Below, piece after piece: positions 27,029-34,619 of a stretch of DNA of 56,012 nt (position 1 is the first letter of the stretch; the number at the start of each line of letters is the position of its first letter). This DNA is from Sphingobacterium siyangense. Its GTDB lineage: Bacteria > Bacteroidota > Bacteroidia > Sphingobacteriales > Sphingobacteriaceae. The stretch is from NCBI RefSeq assembly GCF_007830445.1, contig NZ_VLKR01000037.1, positions 1 to 56,012 on the forward strand. The letters run 5' to 3'. The translations under genes and the position numbers were made by a program. A model generated the notes under the pieces. That model was not told where the DNA came from. It did no database searches and worked only from the letters and a program-made list of their open reading frames with translations.

Positions 27029-27157
27029 TTATTGCTCCGTATCTACAAGATTCTTTTTTGAGACATCCAGGTCATAAAAATCAGAATGGATATGAGCTTC
27101 TGTGCTGGTATTCCAAGATTCCCTGTTTATTTCCAAATAATCGTCTTCTTCATTCAT
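27029..27157 (-). pseudogene. N-terminal remnant of a class I SAM methyltransferase
   Basis: A 42-codon frame (MNEEDDYLEINRESWNTSTE ... DFYDLDVSKK) with a TAA stop. The opening closely matches the start of a Bacteroidota class I methyltransferase family (typically EINRxSWNxxTxxHxxSxFYDxxxF). The family proteins are about 260-270 residues, so over 80 per cent is missing. It belongs to a different methyltransferase subfamily from the pseudogene at 546-997. Confidence 0.6.
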
Positions 27158-27172
27158 ATGGTATCTAATCTA

Positions 27173-27625
27173 TTAAAGTGAATTGATTTTTTGCCATTCT
27201 TTGTAGCTAAGTACGCCAAGTTCTGGCTGACATTTACCTTTTAGAATATGGATAAATTCGAGTTGATTTCCGTCCGGATCGTCAAAATAAAGAGCAAGTG
27301 CGGGCATCCAGGCAAAAACCATTGGTTCATTGCTTCCATCTTTGAGAAAATTATAGGCTTTTAATCCGTTTTTATCTAAAAAAGTATTTGCGTTATTTAA
27401 AATAAAATCTTTGGAACAGCTGAATGCAAAATGTGTTTTATGGAGATCTCCTTGTTGTTCCCAAAGTCCGAGCATGGCCTTTTTATTTTCTCCGATCCAA
27501 AGAAACGCAATCGGCCGGGTTTCATCATAGTGCGCAAACTCAAGTCCCAATATTTGAGTATAGAATTGCACTGCGTTTTCCAAGTTGCTTACTTGAATGT
27601 GTGTCTCATATAATCCTTCAATCAT
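27173..27625 (-). CDS. VOC-family (glyoxalase/bleomycin resistance) protein
   Basis: 150 residues of one paired betaalphabetabetabeta VOC domain. Likely metal ligands are His9 (YETHIQVSNLENAVQFY), a middle histidine in KTHFAFSC and the late glutamate in DDPDGNQLEFIHIL. It may be a dioxygenase, glyoxalase-like enzyme or antibiotic-binding protein. The gene lies 52 bases after the GNAT gene on the same strand, so the two probably form an operon. Confidence 0.88.
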   Translation of the reverse strand: MIEGLYETHIQVSNLENAVQFYTQILGLEFAHYDETRPIAFLWIGENKKAMLGLWEQQGDLHKTHFAFSCSKDFILNNANTFLDKNGLKAYNFLKDGSNEPMVFAWMPALALYFDDPDGNQLEFIHILKGKCQPELGVLSYKEWQKINSL

Positions 27626-27677
27626 TTTTATATATTTTATTATTAATAATTATAGTGTTGTCATAATTATTACCATT

Positions 27678-28112
27678 TCATCTTAGCATATGAATAATCG
27701 GATAATCTTTACCAGAGCCATCTTTTTCGGATCTCCCTGCTTCTCTGAACCCTAATTTTTCATAAAATCCTCTAGCCTGATAATTTTGCTCATTAACATC
27801 AACCTTTGTAATGCCTTGCGTTTCATCCATAAATTGAAATAGATGCTTTCCATATCCTTTGCTACGGTAGTCATTGTGAATAAAAAGCATTTCGAGGTTT
27901 CCTTCTGATACCGATGAAAATCCGATAGATTTCCCGTTTTCAATAAGGATAAATACTTCGAGGTTAGGGAGATAATCCTTTGGAATAGCTCGTTTAAAGA
28001 AGGAAAGATCTTCCTCAAGCAAAAAGTCGTGAGTTGCTCTTACAGCGGATTCCCAGATTTCCATGATTCCTGGATAATCTCCGGTTGTTGCGAGCCTGAT
28101 TTGTGTTGGCAT
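27678..28112 (-). CDS. GNAT N-acetyltransferase (YjaB-like)
   Basis: 144 residues. The acetyl-CoA binding motif A is LFIHNDYRSKGYGKHLFQFM (R/Q-x-x-G-x-G/A pattern). Motif B is VDVNEQNYQARGFYEKLGF. The layout IRLATTGDYPGIMEIWESAVRATHDFL is typical of YjaB/YafP-like acetyltransferases. Substrate unknown. A shared operator-like site (28177-28196) sits 65 bases upstream. Confidence 0.88.
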   Translation of the reverse strand: MPTQIRLATTGDYPGIMEIWESAVRATHDFLLEEDLSFFKRAIPKDYLPNLEVFILIENGKSIGFSSVSEGNLEMLFIHNDYRSKGYGKHLFQFMDETQGITKVDVNEQNYQARGFYEKLGFREAGRSEKDGSGKDYPIIHMLR

Positions 28113-28176
28113 AACTTTAAGATGGTAATTTAGTTTTAATGATATTCTATTCGTTTTTTAGTATAATATTTATTGA

Positions 28177-28196
28177 AATAAACCGATCGGTCTTTT
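28177..28196. promoter_or_regulatory. TetR-type operator-like site B
   Basis: AATAAACCGATCGGTCTTTT with the perfect palindrome ACCGATCGGT at its centre. It lies between the TetR stop and the GNAT start, about 65-84 bases upstream of the latter. Confidence 0.5.
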
Positions 28197-28212
28197 CATA
28201 AGCAAAAAAAAA

Positions 28213-28809
28213 TTATGCTTTCAGATTCCTGATCATTCTCTCTAAATAGGACATTGCTATATTAAGCTCTGTCATATGCTTGTTGACCTTTGCCTGCATA
28301 AAAGCACCTTCGATCATCGAGATCATCACTACAGCAATTTCGGTAGGGTCGGTATCTGCTTTTATTTCATTTCTCTCTATGCCGCGTTTGATTTGATTTT
28401 CGATAGATGTTTTCCAAAATGCCAGGGCTTTTTGTACGCGTTTCTGCAGTGCCGGATGTGTATCATCAGCCTCCGTGGCAGTATTTAAAATAGGGCATCC
28501 TGCCTGTAAATACGGATACCTGAAATAGTTTTTATAGGTATGAGGATAAACCAACAACCTTTCAAGTGAATCTTTAGTTGCTAAAATACGTTCTTTCATA
28601 TGCTGCGTTACCTTAGCAAAATTATAGTCAAATACGCTTAATGCAATCTCATCCTTATTCTCAAAATTACCATAAACGCAACCTTTCGAAAGACCAGTGG
28701 CGCTCATTACATCTTTTATGGATGTACCCGCATAGCCTTTCACATTAAAAACGGTCGAAGTTTTCTCTATGATCAGCTGTTTGGTATTTTCGGATTTTTG
28801 AGTTTTCAT
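28213..28809 (-). CDS. TetR/AcrR-family repressor
   Basis: 198 residues. The N-terminal HTH is typical (IIEKTSTVFNVKGYAGTSIK ... GLSKGCVYGNFENKDEIA). The C-terminal all-helical ligand domain is complete and includes GCPILNTATEADDTHP, as in the YcdC/QacR-like C-domain of many Bacteroidota regulators. Its own leader carries operator-like site C 38-58 bases upstream, so autoregulation is likely. It is the only intact TetR gene here and the best candidate to act at sites A-D. Confidence 0.92.
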   Translation of the reverse strand: MKTQKSENTKQLIIEKTSTVFNVKGYAGTSIKDVMSATGLSKGCVYGNFENKDEIALSVFDYNFAKVTQHMKERILATKDSLERLLVYPHTYKNYFRYPYLQAGCPILNTATEADDTHPALQKRVQKALAFWKTSIENQIKRGIERNEIKADTDPTEIAVVMISMIEGAFMQAKVNKHMTELNIAMSYLERMIRNLKA

Positions 28810-28831
28810 CAGTGATAATTCTTGCCCAGAA

Positions 28832-28867
28832 CAAAGTTAATTAAAAAAATAGAACGACCGGTCTTTT
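28832..28867 (-). promoter_or_regulatory. tetR promoter with operator-like site C
   Basis: On the minus strand the -7 box TAACTTTG (28832-28839) matches TAnnTTTG. The 20-bp site at 28848-28867 (plus strand AATAGAACGACCGGTCTTTT) lies just upstream, where a repressor would block RNA polymerase. It differs from site B at three positions. Confidence 0.55.
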
Positions 28868-28943
28868 TTTTTTAAAAGATTATTTGGATAATGCCTCAAA
28901 TGTGGAGTCTTTAATATGTAACAAATCAATAAAAATAAGAAAT

Positions 28944-28978
28944 AATATACCGAGCGGTATTATATTTTTATATATTTG
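28944..28978 (+). promoter_or_regulatory. Operator-like site D and -7 box of the truncated tetR
   Basis: Site D (28944-28963, AATATACCGAGCGGTATTAT) differs from site B at four positions and keeps the ACCGA.CGGT core. A -7 box TATATTTG (28971-28978) follows 7 bases later. The layout mirrors that at site C. Confidence 0.5.
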
Positions 28979-29015
28979 TACACGATTAAAGTTTTTGTCA
29001 ATAGTAATTGTCAAG

Positions 29016-29276
29016 ATGCCAAAAGCAGAAAAAACAAGAGAAATTATCATTCAGAGATCAGCACAGGTATTCCATATTAAAGGATATGAAAATACGGCAT
29101 TAACTGATATTCAGAAAGTGACTAAACTGACTAAAGGACCGATATACGGTAATTTTTCCGAGCGGAATGAATCGGCAGTTGCAGTATTTCAGGGTAACAT
29201 CTCGATTGTGTTCAACCGAATCAATAAATGCATAAATGATGCTTCAACTTTGTATGGCCACAAAATAATACGATAA
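29016..29276 (+). pseudogene. Truncated TetR-family gene
   Basis: 86 residues from ATG 29016; the frame extends upstream to 28884 but without family likeness. The HTH is intact (AQVFHIKGYENTALTDIQKV ... KGPIYGNFSERNESA) and resembles that of the full TetR at 28213. The protein ends after ASTLYGHKIIR, with no ligand-binding domain, whereas the family needs about 190 residues. It is probably non-functional, though a lone DNA-binding domain could still compete for sites. Confidence 0.75.
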
Positions 29277-29282
29277 TAATTT

Positions 29283-29453
29283 ATGAACAATCTCTTAAAA
29301 TTAACGATCGAGGCACATGGAGGCCTTTAAAGTTGGAATATGTTTACTAATATATCTGCCCATCTACAAGTCGATGGGCTAACTTGGATTCGGAAACAAC
29401 AGCCGGGGCAACAATACAAAAACAACCTTAACTATCTTAATGATTTTATTTAA
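29283..29453 (+). pseudogene. N-terminal fragment of a conserved Bacteroidota protein
   Basis: The frame from ATG 29283 reads MNNLLKLTIEAHGGL, meets TAA, then continues SWNMFTNISAHLQVDGLTWI. The pattern EAHGGL.xWNxFxxxxAHLxVxGxTW is one I know from proteins often encoded beside TetR and SDR genes. The rest of that protein (over 200 residues) is absent. It is broken by the internal stop and truncated. Confidence 0.55.
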
Positions 29454-29488
29454 ACAATTATATACTATTTGGTATATAATTGTTTAAA
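29449..29488. promoter_or_regulatory. Perfect 17-bp-arm palindrome upstream of the DHA2 pump
   Basis: Left arm 29449-29465 and right arm 29472-29488 are exact reverse complements (TTTAAACAATTATATAC and its complement), separated by TATTTG. It ends 17 bases before the pump start codon. It could be an operator or an mRNA hairpin covering the start. Being AT-rich and lacking a following T tract, it is a poor terminator. Confidence 0.6.
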
Positions 29489-29505
29489 TAATTATAAATA
29501 AAAAA

Positions 29506-31047
29506 ATGAATCGAATACTCTTGATCATCACCGTTATATCAGCGGCTATCATGGAATTGATTGATACGTCTATTGTCAATGTGGCAATCAATCATATGAG
29601 CGGAAGCTTGGGGGCAACATTGGAAGATACTTCTTGGGTGGTGACTTCTTACGGCATCGCAAACGTTATCATTATTCCGATGACGGGTTTTCTTGTGAAT
29701 AACCTGGGGCGAAGAAACTACTATATCGGATCTCTTGTACTGTTTACATTATGTTCTTTTATGTGTGGCAACGCCTCAGGTATATGGGAGCTGGTGGCTT
29801 TCCGCTTTTTTCAGGGTATCGGCGGAGGGGCATTGCTCTCTGTCTCTGCGACGGTGGTCTACGAATGCTTTCCAAAAGAAAAACAAAATATTGCGAGTGC
29901 CCTGTTTGGTATCGGTGTTTTTATCGGACCGACGATCGGGCCAACACTTGGTGGACACATAATTGATAACTTTTCCTGGGAATGGATTTTTTATATTAAT
30001 ATTCCTATTGGCATCATTACGGCTATTATCTGTTATCGGATTCTTCCGGAGTCGCCAACCAGAAAAAAGGTCAAAGAAATAGACTGGGCAGGAATCTTAT
30101 TATTGATCGTAGGAATTGGTTCTTTACAGACCATTCTTGAACGTGGGGAAACAGAAGATTGGTTTGAAACCCGGTATATCATCATACTTGCAGTTATTGC
30201 ATTTTTTTCACTTCTTCTTTTTGTTTACAGGGAACTTACCACAGCACAGCCTGTGGTGAAATTATCTATTTTAAGATCTCCTTCATTAAGTATTTCTGCG
30301 TTGCTCACTTTTATTACCGGTATGGGGATGTTTACTTCCATTTATCTGACCCCGGTATTTGCTCAGCGGCTTTTACAGTTTACCCCATCAATGGCTGGTT
30401 TAATGCTCCTTCCTGGATCTATTATAGCCGTGTTTGCGCTGATAATTACAGGGCGTGCGCTACAGAAAGGTGTACCACCTGCATTAGTTGTATTCATCGG
30501 CTTCTGTTGTTTCATCTATTTCAATTGGTCGATGTCCAGGGTAACTTTAGAAGTCCCGTTCACGACAATATCAGTTAATTTGATTTTCAGGGCACTGGGA
30601 ATGGCTTTGCTGACGGTTCCCCTTTCTACACTTGCAATTTCGTCATTAAGATCCGAAGATATACCGCAGGGAACAGCCATAAATAATATGATGAGACAGT
30701 TGGGCGGGTCTTTTGGTATTTCTATCATCAATACGTTTATTGTCAGAAGAATGGCCCAGCACAGGTCAGGTTTAGTTTCAAACATCACCTACACAAATAA
30801 TTCAGTGGTAGAAAGACTGAATAAGTATACAGCTCTCTTTCAAACTAAAGGTTTTGGGCATCGTGATGCGCAGCATCGGGCCATCGGCCTAATGGATATG
30901 ATTGTGCAAAAACAGGTTTTCATGTTAAGTTATATCGACGCTTATCTTTTCATCGGGGCGGCATTTGCACTATCTCTACCTCTGCTGTTATTTTTCTCCA
31001 TGCGGAAAAGTAATAAAAAAATTGTGGTCGCAGCAGCTGATCATTAG
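29506..31047 (+). CDS. DHA2-family (EmrB/QacA) MFS multidrug exporter
   Basis: 513 residues with about 14 membrane helices, the DHA2 number. Helix 1 carries the family motif MELIDTSIVNVAINHM; motif A/B regions (LVNNLGRRNYYIGS, RFFQGIGGGALLSV) and motif C-like GIGVFIGPTIGPTLGG follow. It probably exports lipophilic drugs by proton antiport. No EmrA adaptor or outer-membrane factor is adjacent, which is unusual for EmrB-type pumps in Gram-negatives. Gene fragments on both sides suggest it is the survivor of a larger lost cluster. Confidence 0.92.
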   Translation: MNRILLIITVISAAIMELIDTSIVNVAINHMSGSLGATLEDTSWVVTSYGIANVIIIPMTGFLVNNLGRRNYYIGSLVLFTLCSFMCGNASGIWELVAFRFFQGIGGGALLSVSATVVYECFPKEKQNIASALFGIGVFIGPTIGPTLGGHIIDNFSWEWIFYINIPIGIITAIICYRILPESPTRKKVKEIDWAGILLLIVGIGSLQTILERGETEDWFETRYIIILAVIAFFSLLLFVYRELTTAQPVVKLSILRSPSLSISALLTFITGMGMFTSIYLTPVFAQRLLQFTPSMAGLMLLPGSIIAVFALIITGRALQKGVPPALVVFIGFCCFIYFNWSMSRVTLEVPFTTISVNLIFRALGMALLTVPLSTLAISSLRSEDIPQGTAINNMMRQLGGSFGISIINTFIVRRMAQHRSGLVSNITYTNNSVVERLNKYTALFQTKGFGHRDAQHRAIGLMDMIVQKQVFMLSYIDAYLFIGAAFALSLPLLLFFSMRKSNKKIVVAAADH

Positions 31048-31073
31048 TAAAATTAATCTCAAAAAATAAGAAT

Positions 31074-31190
31074 ATGAACACAAAAACAACTCAGTTATTA
31101 TTTCTGGCGGTACAGCCGGAATAGGTTTGGAGCTTGCCAAGCCATCTGTAGCATATGGAAATAAAGTGATTATCAAGAAGCAAAAGTTCA
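31074..31190 (+). pseudogene. N-terminal fragment of a short-chain dehydrogenase
   Basis: Begins at ATG 31074 as MNTKTT then needs a one-base shift to read NSVIISGGTAGIGLELAKPS ... GNKVII. That is the Rossmann TGxxxGIG start of an SDR (DltE-like). Nothing of the catalytic YxxxK region follows. It is truncated and frameshifted. Confidence 0.65.
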
Positions 31191-31263
31191 AGGGAGGATT
31201 TTGCATATTTGACACATGTGCTTTCAAAACAGAATATAGACCTTTTATTTGAAAAAAAATCGC

Positions 31264-32145
31264 CTATCCATTTTCCACTTTTGATTTTTCATCGGCGAGA
31301 AGTTCATCTGCGCAGAGTTTCCCGAATTTATCAGCCGCTAACGGACTATCTGCAGTAATTAATTTTCTGTCAACGTGACAATCGCCGGCAATTTTTTTAT
31401 TCAAAATTTCGATCCCAAGCTGTTTGAGTTTTTCGCCATAAAACCAGGGCATCTCGCCGGGCTGGTATCCACTTTCTGGCAAAGTCTTATCCATTTCATC
31501 AGGAAACGAATTAATCTTATATCCCTTAAAAGGAAAATCAGCGTCTCCGCAATCTGCTACGCTTAAGAGCGCTGCGGGACCATGGCAGATTGCCAATAGA
31601 TATTTATCTTCCGCTACTACCCATTTGATAAGTTCTTTGACATCATTATTTTCAGGTAGTCCGAGCATTGCGCCATGCCCACCTGGGATAAAAACGGCAA
31701 CGTAATCAACATATCCTTTATTCGTGTCAGCTATAAAATCTCTCAGATTGTGCGGGTTTGAAAATTGCGTATTATACTTGTCGAGGATTTTACCGATGTT
31801 TTCATCTTCATACGGCATAGCCCACATCTCAAATTTTACAGGAGCACCTGTTGGTGTGTAGAAGTCAACATCAAATCCAGCCTGTTCGAAATGAAGAATC
31901 GGAACCAGTGTTTCGACCGGATGATTGCCTGTTGAAAACTTCTTTCCATTTTTCATGGTCATATACCGTTCTTCTGTGCAGAGCACCAGAATCTTTTTTC
32001 GGGTGTCCTTATTGCTATCACTGTACTTTTTTTTACTGTAATTTGTCTTGGTCGTAACCATCGTCTTTCTTGAAAAAAAAGAAGGTTCGTAACCAATGCC
32101 GTCAAATACAGGCTCTTTGCTCAAATCGTTTGAAAATAATGACAT
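31264..32145 (-). CDS. hchA: Hsp31/glyoxalase III, DJ-1/PfpI superfamily
   Basis: 293 residues, matching HchA length. The nucleophile elbow is LLAICHGPAALLSV (Cys) and PGGHGAMLGLPEN lies ahead of it. The metal/His site is STGNHPVETLVPI. The N-terminal extension (SLFSNDLSKEPVFDGIGYEP) is typical of HchA. The enzyme converts methylglyoxal to lactate without glutathione and has chaperone and deglycase reports. It is cytoplasmic. A detoxification role fits the small-enzyme neighbourhood. Confidence 0.92.
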   Translation of the reverse strand: MSLFSNDLSKEPVFDGIGYEPSFFSRKTMVTTKTNYSKKKYSDSNKDTRKKILVLCTEERYMTMKNGKKFSTGNHPVETLVPILHFEQAGFDVDFYTPTGAPVKFEMWAMPYEDENIGKILDKYNTQFSNPHNLRDFIADTNKGYVDYVAVFIPGGHGAMLGLPENNDVKELIKWVVAEDKYLLAICHGPAALLSVADCGDADFPFKGYKINSFPDEMDKTLPESGYQPGEMPWFYGEKLKQLGIEILNKKIAGDCHVDRKLITADSPLAADKFGKLCADELLADEKSKVENG

Positions 32146-32224
32146 AGTAATATTTTTTATTGTTTGTAATTCGTGCTATTGAAAAGCTTCGAATGTCAAA
32201 CTTTCCACACTTTATAAATCTTTA

Positions 32225-32276
32225 AGAGATAACAATATCCAAACCCGTGCGGTTTCGCCTAAAAAATATTTGTAAG
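32225..32276. repeat. Dispersed ~50-bp repeat, copy 1
   Basis: Plus-strand sequence from AGATAACAATATC to CCTAAAAAATATTTG recurs at 55087-55133 with about eight differences. An internal AAACC...GGTTT can pair. Both copies sit at the 3' end of minus-strand open frames. Confidence 0.5.
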
Positions 32277-32570
32277 AAAACAGCCCCGAAACAAAGTCGT
32301 CAAACGGTCATGGAACTCTCTTTCGTCTTTTTCCTGTTCGTCAATTTCAGGAAATTCATTTTCTTCTTCGTTTCCTAGTTCTCCGTCGATGCCTAAATCA
32401 TCCTGATCGGGCATTTCTGGAGTTTCATCGGATTCATTCTCTGATAATTCCTCTTCAGGATTATCTGGCACATCGTTCGGAAGATTCTCGGGGCCCTGTT
32501 GTGCGACAATTGCGAATGCAACGATAAGTATACCTTGATACCGATCCTGCGTAATTTGGTTTTTTTTCAT
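32259..32570 (-). CDS. Small highly acidic hypothetical protein
   Basis: 103 residues. A short hydrophobic segment (GILIVAFAIVAQQ) near the N-terminus could be a signal or anchor. The middle is dominated by Glu and Asp (NPEEELSENESDETPEMPDQ onward). The tail LTTLFRGCFLTNIF runs into the repeat described at 32225. I recognise no family. Composition bias makes false-positive calling possible. It is the only open frame in the stretch. Confidence 0.45.
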   Translation of the reverse strand: MKKNQITQDRYQGILIVAFAIVAQQGPENLPNDVPDNPEEELSENESDETPEMPDQDDLGIDGELGNEEENEFPEIDEQEKDEREFHDRLTTLFRGCFLTNIF

Positions 32571-32954
32571 CTTTTAATAAATATATAAAGTGAACCTTCT
32601 TGGGATCGGTTTCGTTAAATGATAAACTACGCAATATAAGTCATTTACTACTTGAAATCATTATAATAGTCTGATGAAGTACTTTAACTGCGGATATTAA
32701 GTTTCAGCGTTAAGGATCTTAATGTATTGGAAGTTCATAATCCAATTTTAAGTGAGAGGGATACTTTTTATAAAAATTATAGGGGGATGTTTATACGATG
32801 GAATGGCGTTATGTATTTCATGGAAGGTAATAATACTGGGGTTAATAAGTAATTATTACAAATTTTAAAATATAAATTGAAAATTTTCTAGTAATGTAAA
32901 AATGGCAGGCTAATTGTTCTGAATTACCTATAACACACGATTTTCTCTACTACG
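32571..32954. other. Intergenic, no gene seen
   Basis: 384 AT-rich bases between divergent genes, holding the promoters of the acidic protein and the response regulator. No open frame or convincing structure. Confidence 0.5.
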
Positions 32955-33611
32955 ATGTATAAAATATTACTTGTTGACGATCACACATTGGTAAGGAACG
33001 GCTTTAGGCTAATATTGGAGTCACATGAGCAACTCTCCATTGTTGGGGAGGCGGGAGATGGAGTAGAGGCGCTAGAACTCTTAGATAAAAGCGAGACACC
33101 TGATCTTATAATTACGGATCTCAAAATGAAAGAGATGAGCGGCATTACATTAATCCATAAAGTGAAGGTCAAATATCCTGAAATTGACGTTGCTGTTTTA
33201 TCAATGATCGAGGATAATAATACCGTGGCTGAAGCATTTAGGGCGGGGGCAGTTGGCTTTTTATCGAAAAATTCGGATTATGACGAACTTGTTCAAGGTA
33301 TATTCAACATATTACAGGGTAAAAGATATATTTCAATGGAAATAGGTCTATCCCTCCTCGATCATTTTCAGCTAAATAGTCCTATTTATATCGATAAAGA
33401 GGCTATTTTCCATCGCTACGATATTTCTGAAAGGGAATTAACGGTTTTGGAACTGATTTCACGTGGTTTTACAAATGCTGAAATAGCAGATCAGATATTT
33501 CTGAGCAAACGAACAGTTGAGGGGCACCGGCAGCAGCTGATTGATAAAACAAAAACAAAAAATACAGCTGATCTAGTGCGGTTTGCCTTTGAAAATAAAC
33601 TGCTACAATAA
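32955..33611 (+). CDS. NarL/LuxR-type response regulator (orphan)
   Basis: 218 residues. The receiver domain has VDDHTLVRNGF, phospho-acceptor Asp55 in ITDLKMKEMSG, the Thr/Ser position VLSM and the Lys of FLSKNSD. The C-terminal LuxR HTH is ISERELTVLELISRGFTNAE ... LSKRTVEGHRQQLIDK. It should bind DNA as a dimer when phosphorylated. No histidine kinase gene is adjacent; the hybrid kinase at 1091 ends in its own receiver and is not an obvious partner. Confidence 0.93.
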   Translation: MYKILLVDDHTLVRNGFRLILESHEQLSIVGEAGDGVEALELLDKSETPDLIITDLKMKEMSGITLIHKVKVKYPEIDVAVLSMIEDNNTVAEAFRAGAVGFLSKNSDYDELVQGIFNILQGKRYISMEIGLSLLDHFQLNSPIYIDKEAIFHRYDISERELTVLELISRGFTNAEIADQIFLSKRTVEGHRQQLIDKTKTKNTADLVRFAFENKLLQ

Positions 33612-33694
33612 ATGCTTACGGTCAATAATGGATTTAAGATTCCGTGTAGATAAAAGGTCTGCTAAGGCTATAGTTTTAAATTAATAAGTATAAG

Positions 33695-34180
33695 ATGGAA
33701 CTCGATAAGGAAGTAATTCAACGTATTGGCAAGCTACTTGATCGTAAGACTGTCGCAACGGCCGAAAGTGTAACAGCTGGACAGCTTCAGTTTATGCTGT
33801 CCCAGATCGAAAATGCTGCAGTTAATTTTAAAGGTGGGATTACAGCTTACACGCTTGAAGAGAAAGTAAATTTATTGGGAATCGATGAGGATGAGGCCAG
33901 AGCAAGTGATTGTGTGTCGTCTCAGATCGCAGAAGATATGGCACTGCAGGCATCACACTTGTTCAATGCTGATTTTGGTATAGGTGTTACCGGTTACGCA
34001 ACTCCGGTGGAAGAGTCACATTTTAAGTTGTATGCATATTTTGCAATATCCTATAACATGCAGATAATCGTTTCCGAAAAAACAGCATTGAAAAAGAACT
34101 TCTTAGGTACAAAAGCACAGCAGAAATATGGCGAAAATATTTTGGTCACCTTTGAAAATATACTTGCAAAGCTATTTTAG
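33695..34180 (+). CDS. CinA C-terminal-domain protein (NMN deamidase-like)
   Basis: 161 residues, the size of a stand-alone CinA/PncC domain. Motifs: TAESVTAGQLQFMLS (catalytic Ser of AES), GGITAYTLEEKVNLLGI (Lys), and ADFGIGVTGYATP, with a GxTGxAxP-like turn. The usual TAESCTGG is TAESVTAG here, and GITGIAGP is GVTGYATP, so activity on nicotinamide mononucleotide is likely but not assured. Monocistronic, 83 bases after the response regulator. Confidence 0.82.
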   Translation: MELDKEVIQRIGKLLDRKTVATAESVTAGQLQFMLSQIENAAVNFKGGITAYTLEEKVNLLGIDEDEARASDCVSSQIAEDMALQASHLFNADFGIGVTGYATPVEESHFKLYAYFAISYNMQIIVSEKTALKKNFLGTKAQQKYGENILVTFENILAKLF

Positions 34181-34214
34181 TGATTTTTCCTCTCAAATTT
34201 ATCGTAGGTGGTTT

Positions 34215-34255
34215 ACAAAAAATAAAAAAGGCCGGTGACATGAATCCCCGACCTT
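34215..34255 (-). terminator. Minus-strand terminator hairpin 1
   Basis: Minus strand AAGGTCGG / CCGGCCTT stem (one U-G pair) followed by a long T-rich tract. Pairing on the plus strand has a C-A mismatch instead, so a minus transcript is implied. Confidence 0.6.
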
Positions 34256-34325
34256 TATAACTACTAAAACAAACTAACTTAACCTGGTGAAGAACATAAT
34301 TCTGATAGAATAGTTCATTATTTTT

Positions 34326-34356
34326 CAAAAAAAGGACTAATCTTTCGATTAGCCCC
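34326..34356 (-). terminator. Minus-strand terminator hairpin 2
   Basis: Minus strand GGGCTAATC - GAAA - GATTAGTCC with a GNRA tetraloop and seven T. It again contains a G-U pair only on the minus strand. Confidence 0.65.
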
Positions 34357-34405
34357 TTAACTAAATTATAGACAGATCCATTTAGGACCGGAAAATACGT
34401 TTAAA

Positions 34406-34431
34406 ATGGCCAGGCCTAAAAACCTGACCAT
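34406..34431 (-). other. Minus-strand hairpin 3
   Basis: Minus strand ATGGTCAGG / CCTGGCCAT with one U-G pair, loop TTTTTAGG-side bases, then a short T run. It overlaps the stop codon of the 48-residue minus-strand frame. Confidence 0.5.
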
Positions 34432-34562
34432 ACAATTAAATCAATCAATCTGAACTGATACGTAACGATCGACAATAGATGGACAATTCTTTTGAGACCT
34501 TGGTTTGATAAAAATGAAAAAAGACCGAGCCGCAGCAGCAGCCATCCTTTTGCGAGATACAT
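34416..34562 (-). CDS. Possible 48-residue hydrophobic peptide
   Basis: Minus frame ATG 34562 to TAG 34416-34418: MYLAKGWLLLRLGLFSFLSN... ending LIDLIVWSGF. A -7-like TACTTTTG (34569-34576, minus) sits directly upstream, so transcription would start at or next to the ATG. It ends in hairpin 3. It could be a small membrane peptide or merely part of a non-coding RNA. No family recognised. Confidence 0.3.
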   Translation of the reverse strand: MYLAKGWLLLRLGLFSFLSNQGLKRIVHLLSIVTYQFRLIDLIVWSGF

Positions 34563-34619
34563 AAAACACAAAAGTATGGTTAATCAATGATTATATTTGA
34601 GTAATAAAAAGATTTAAAG

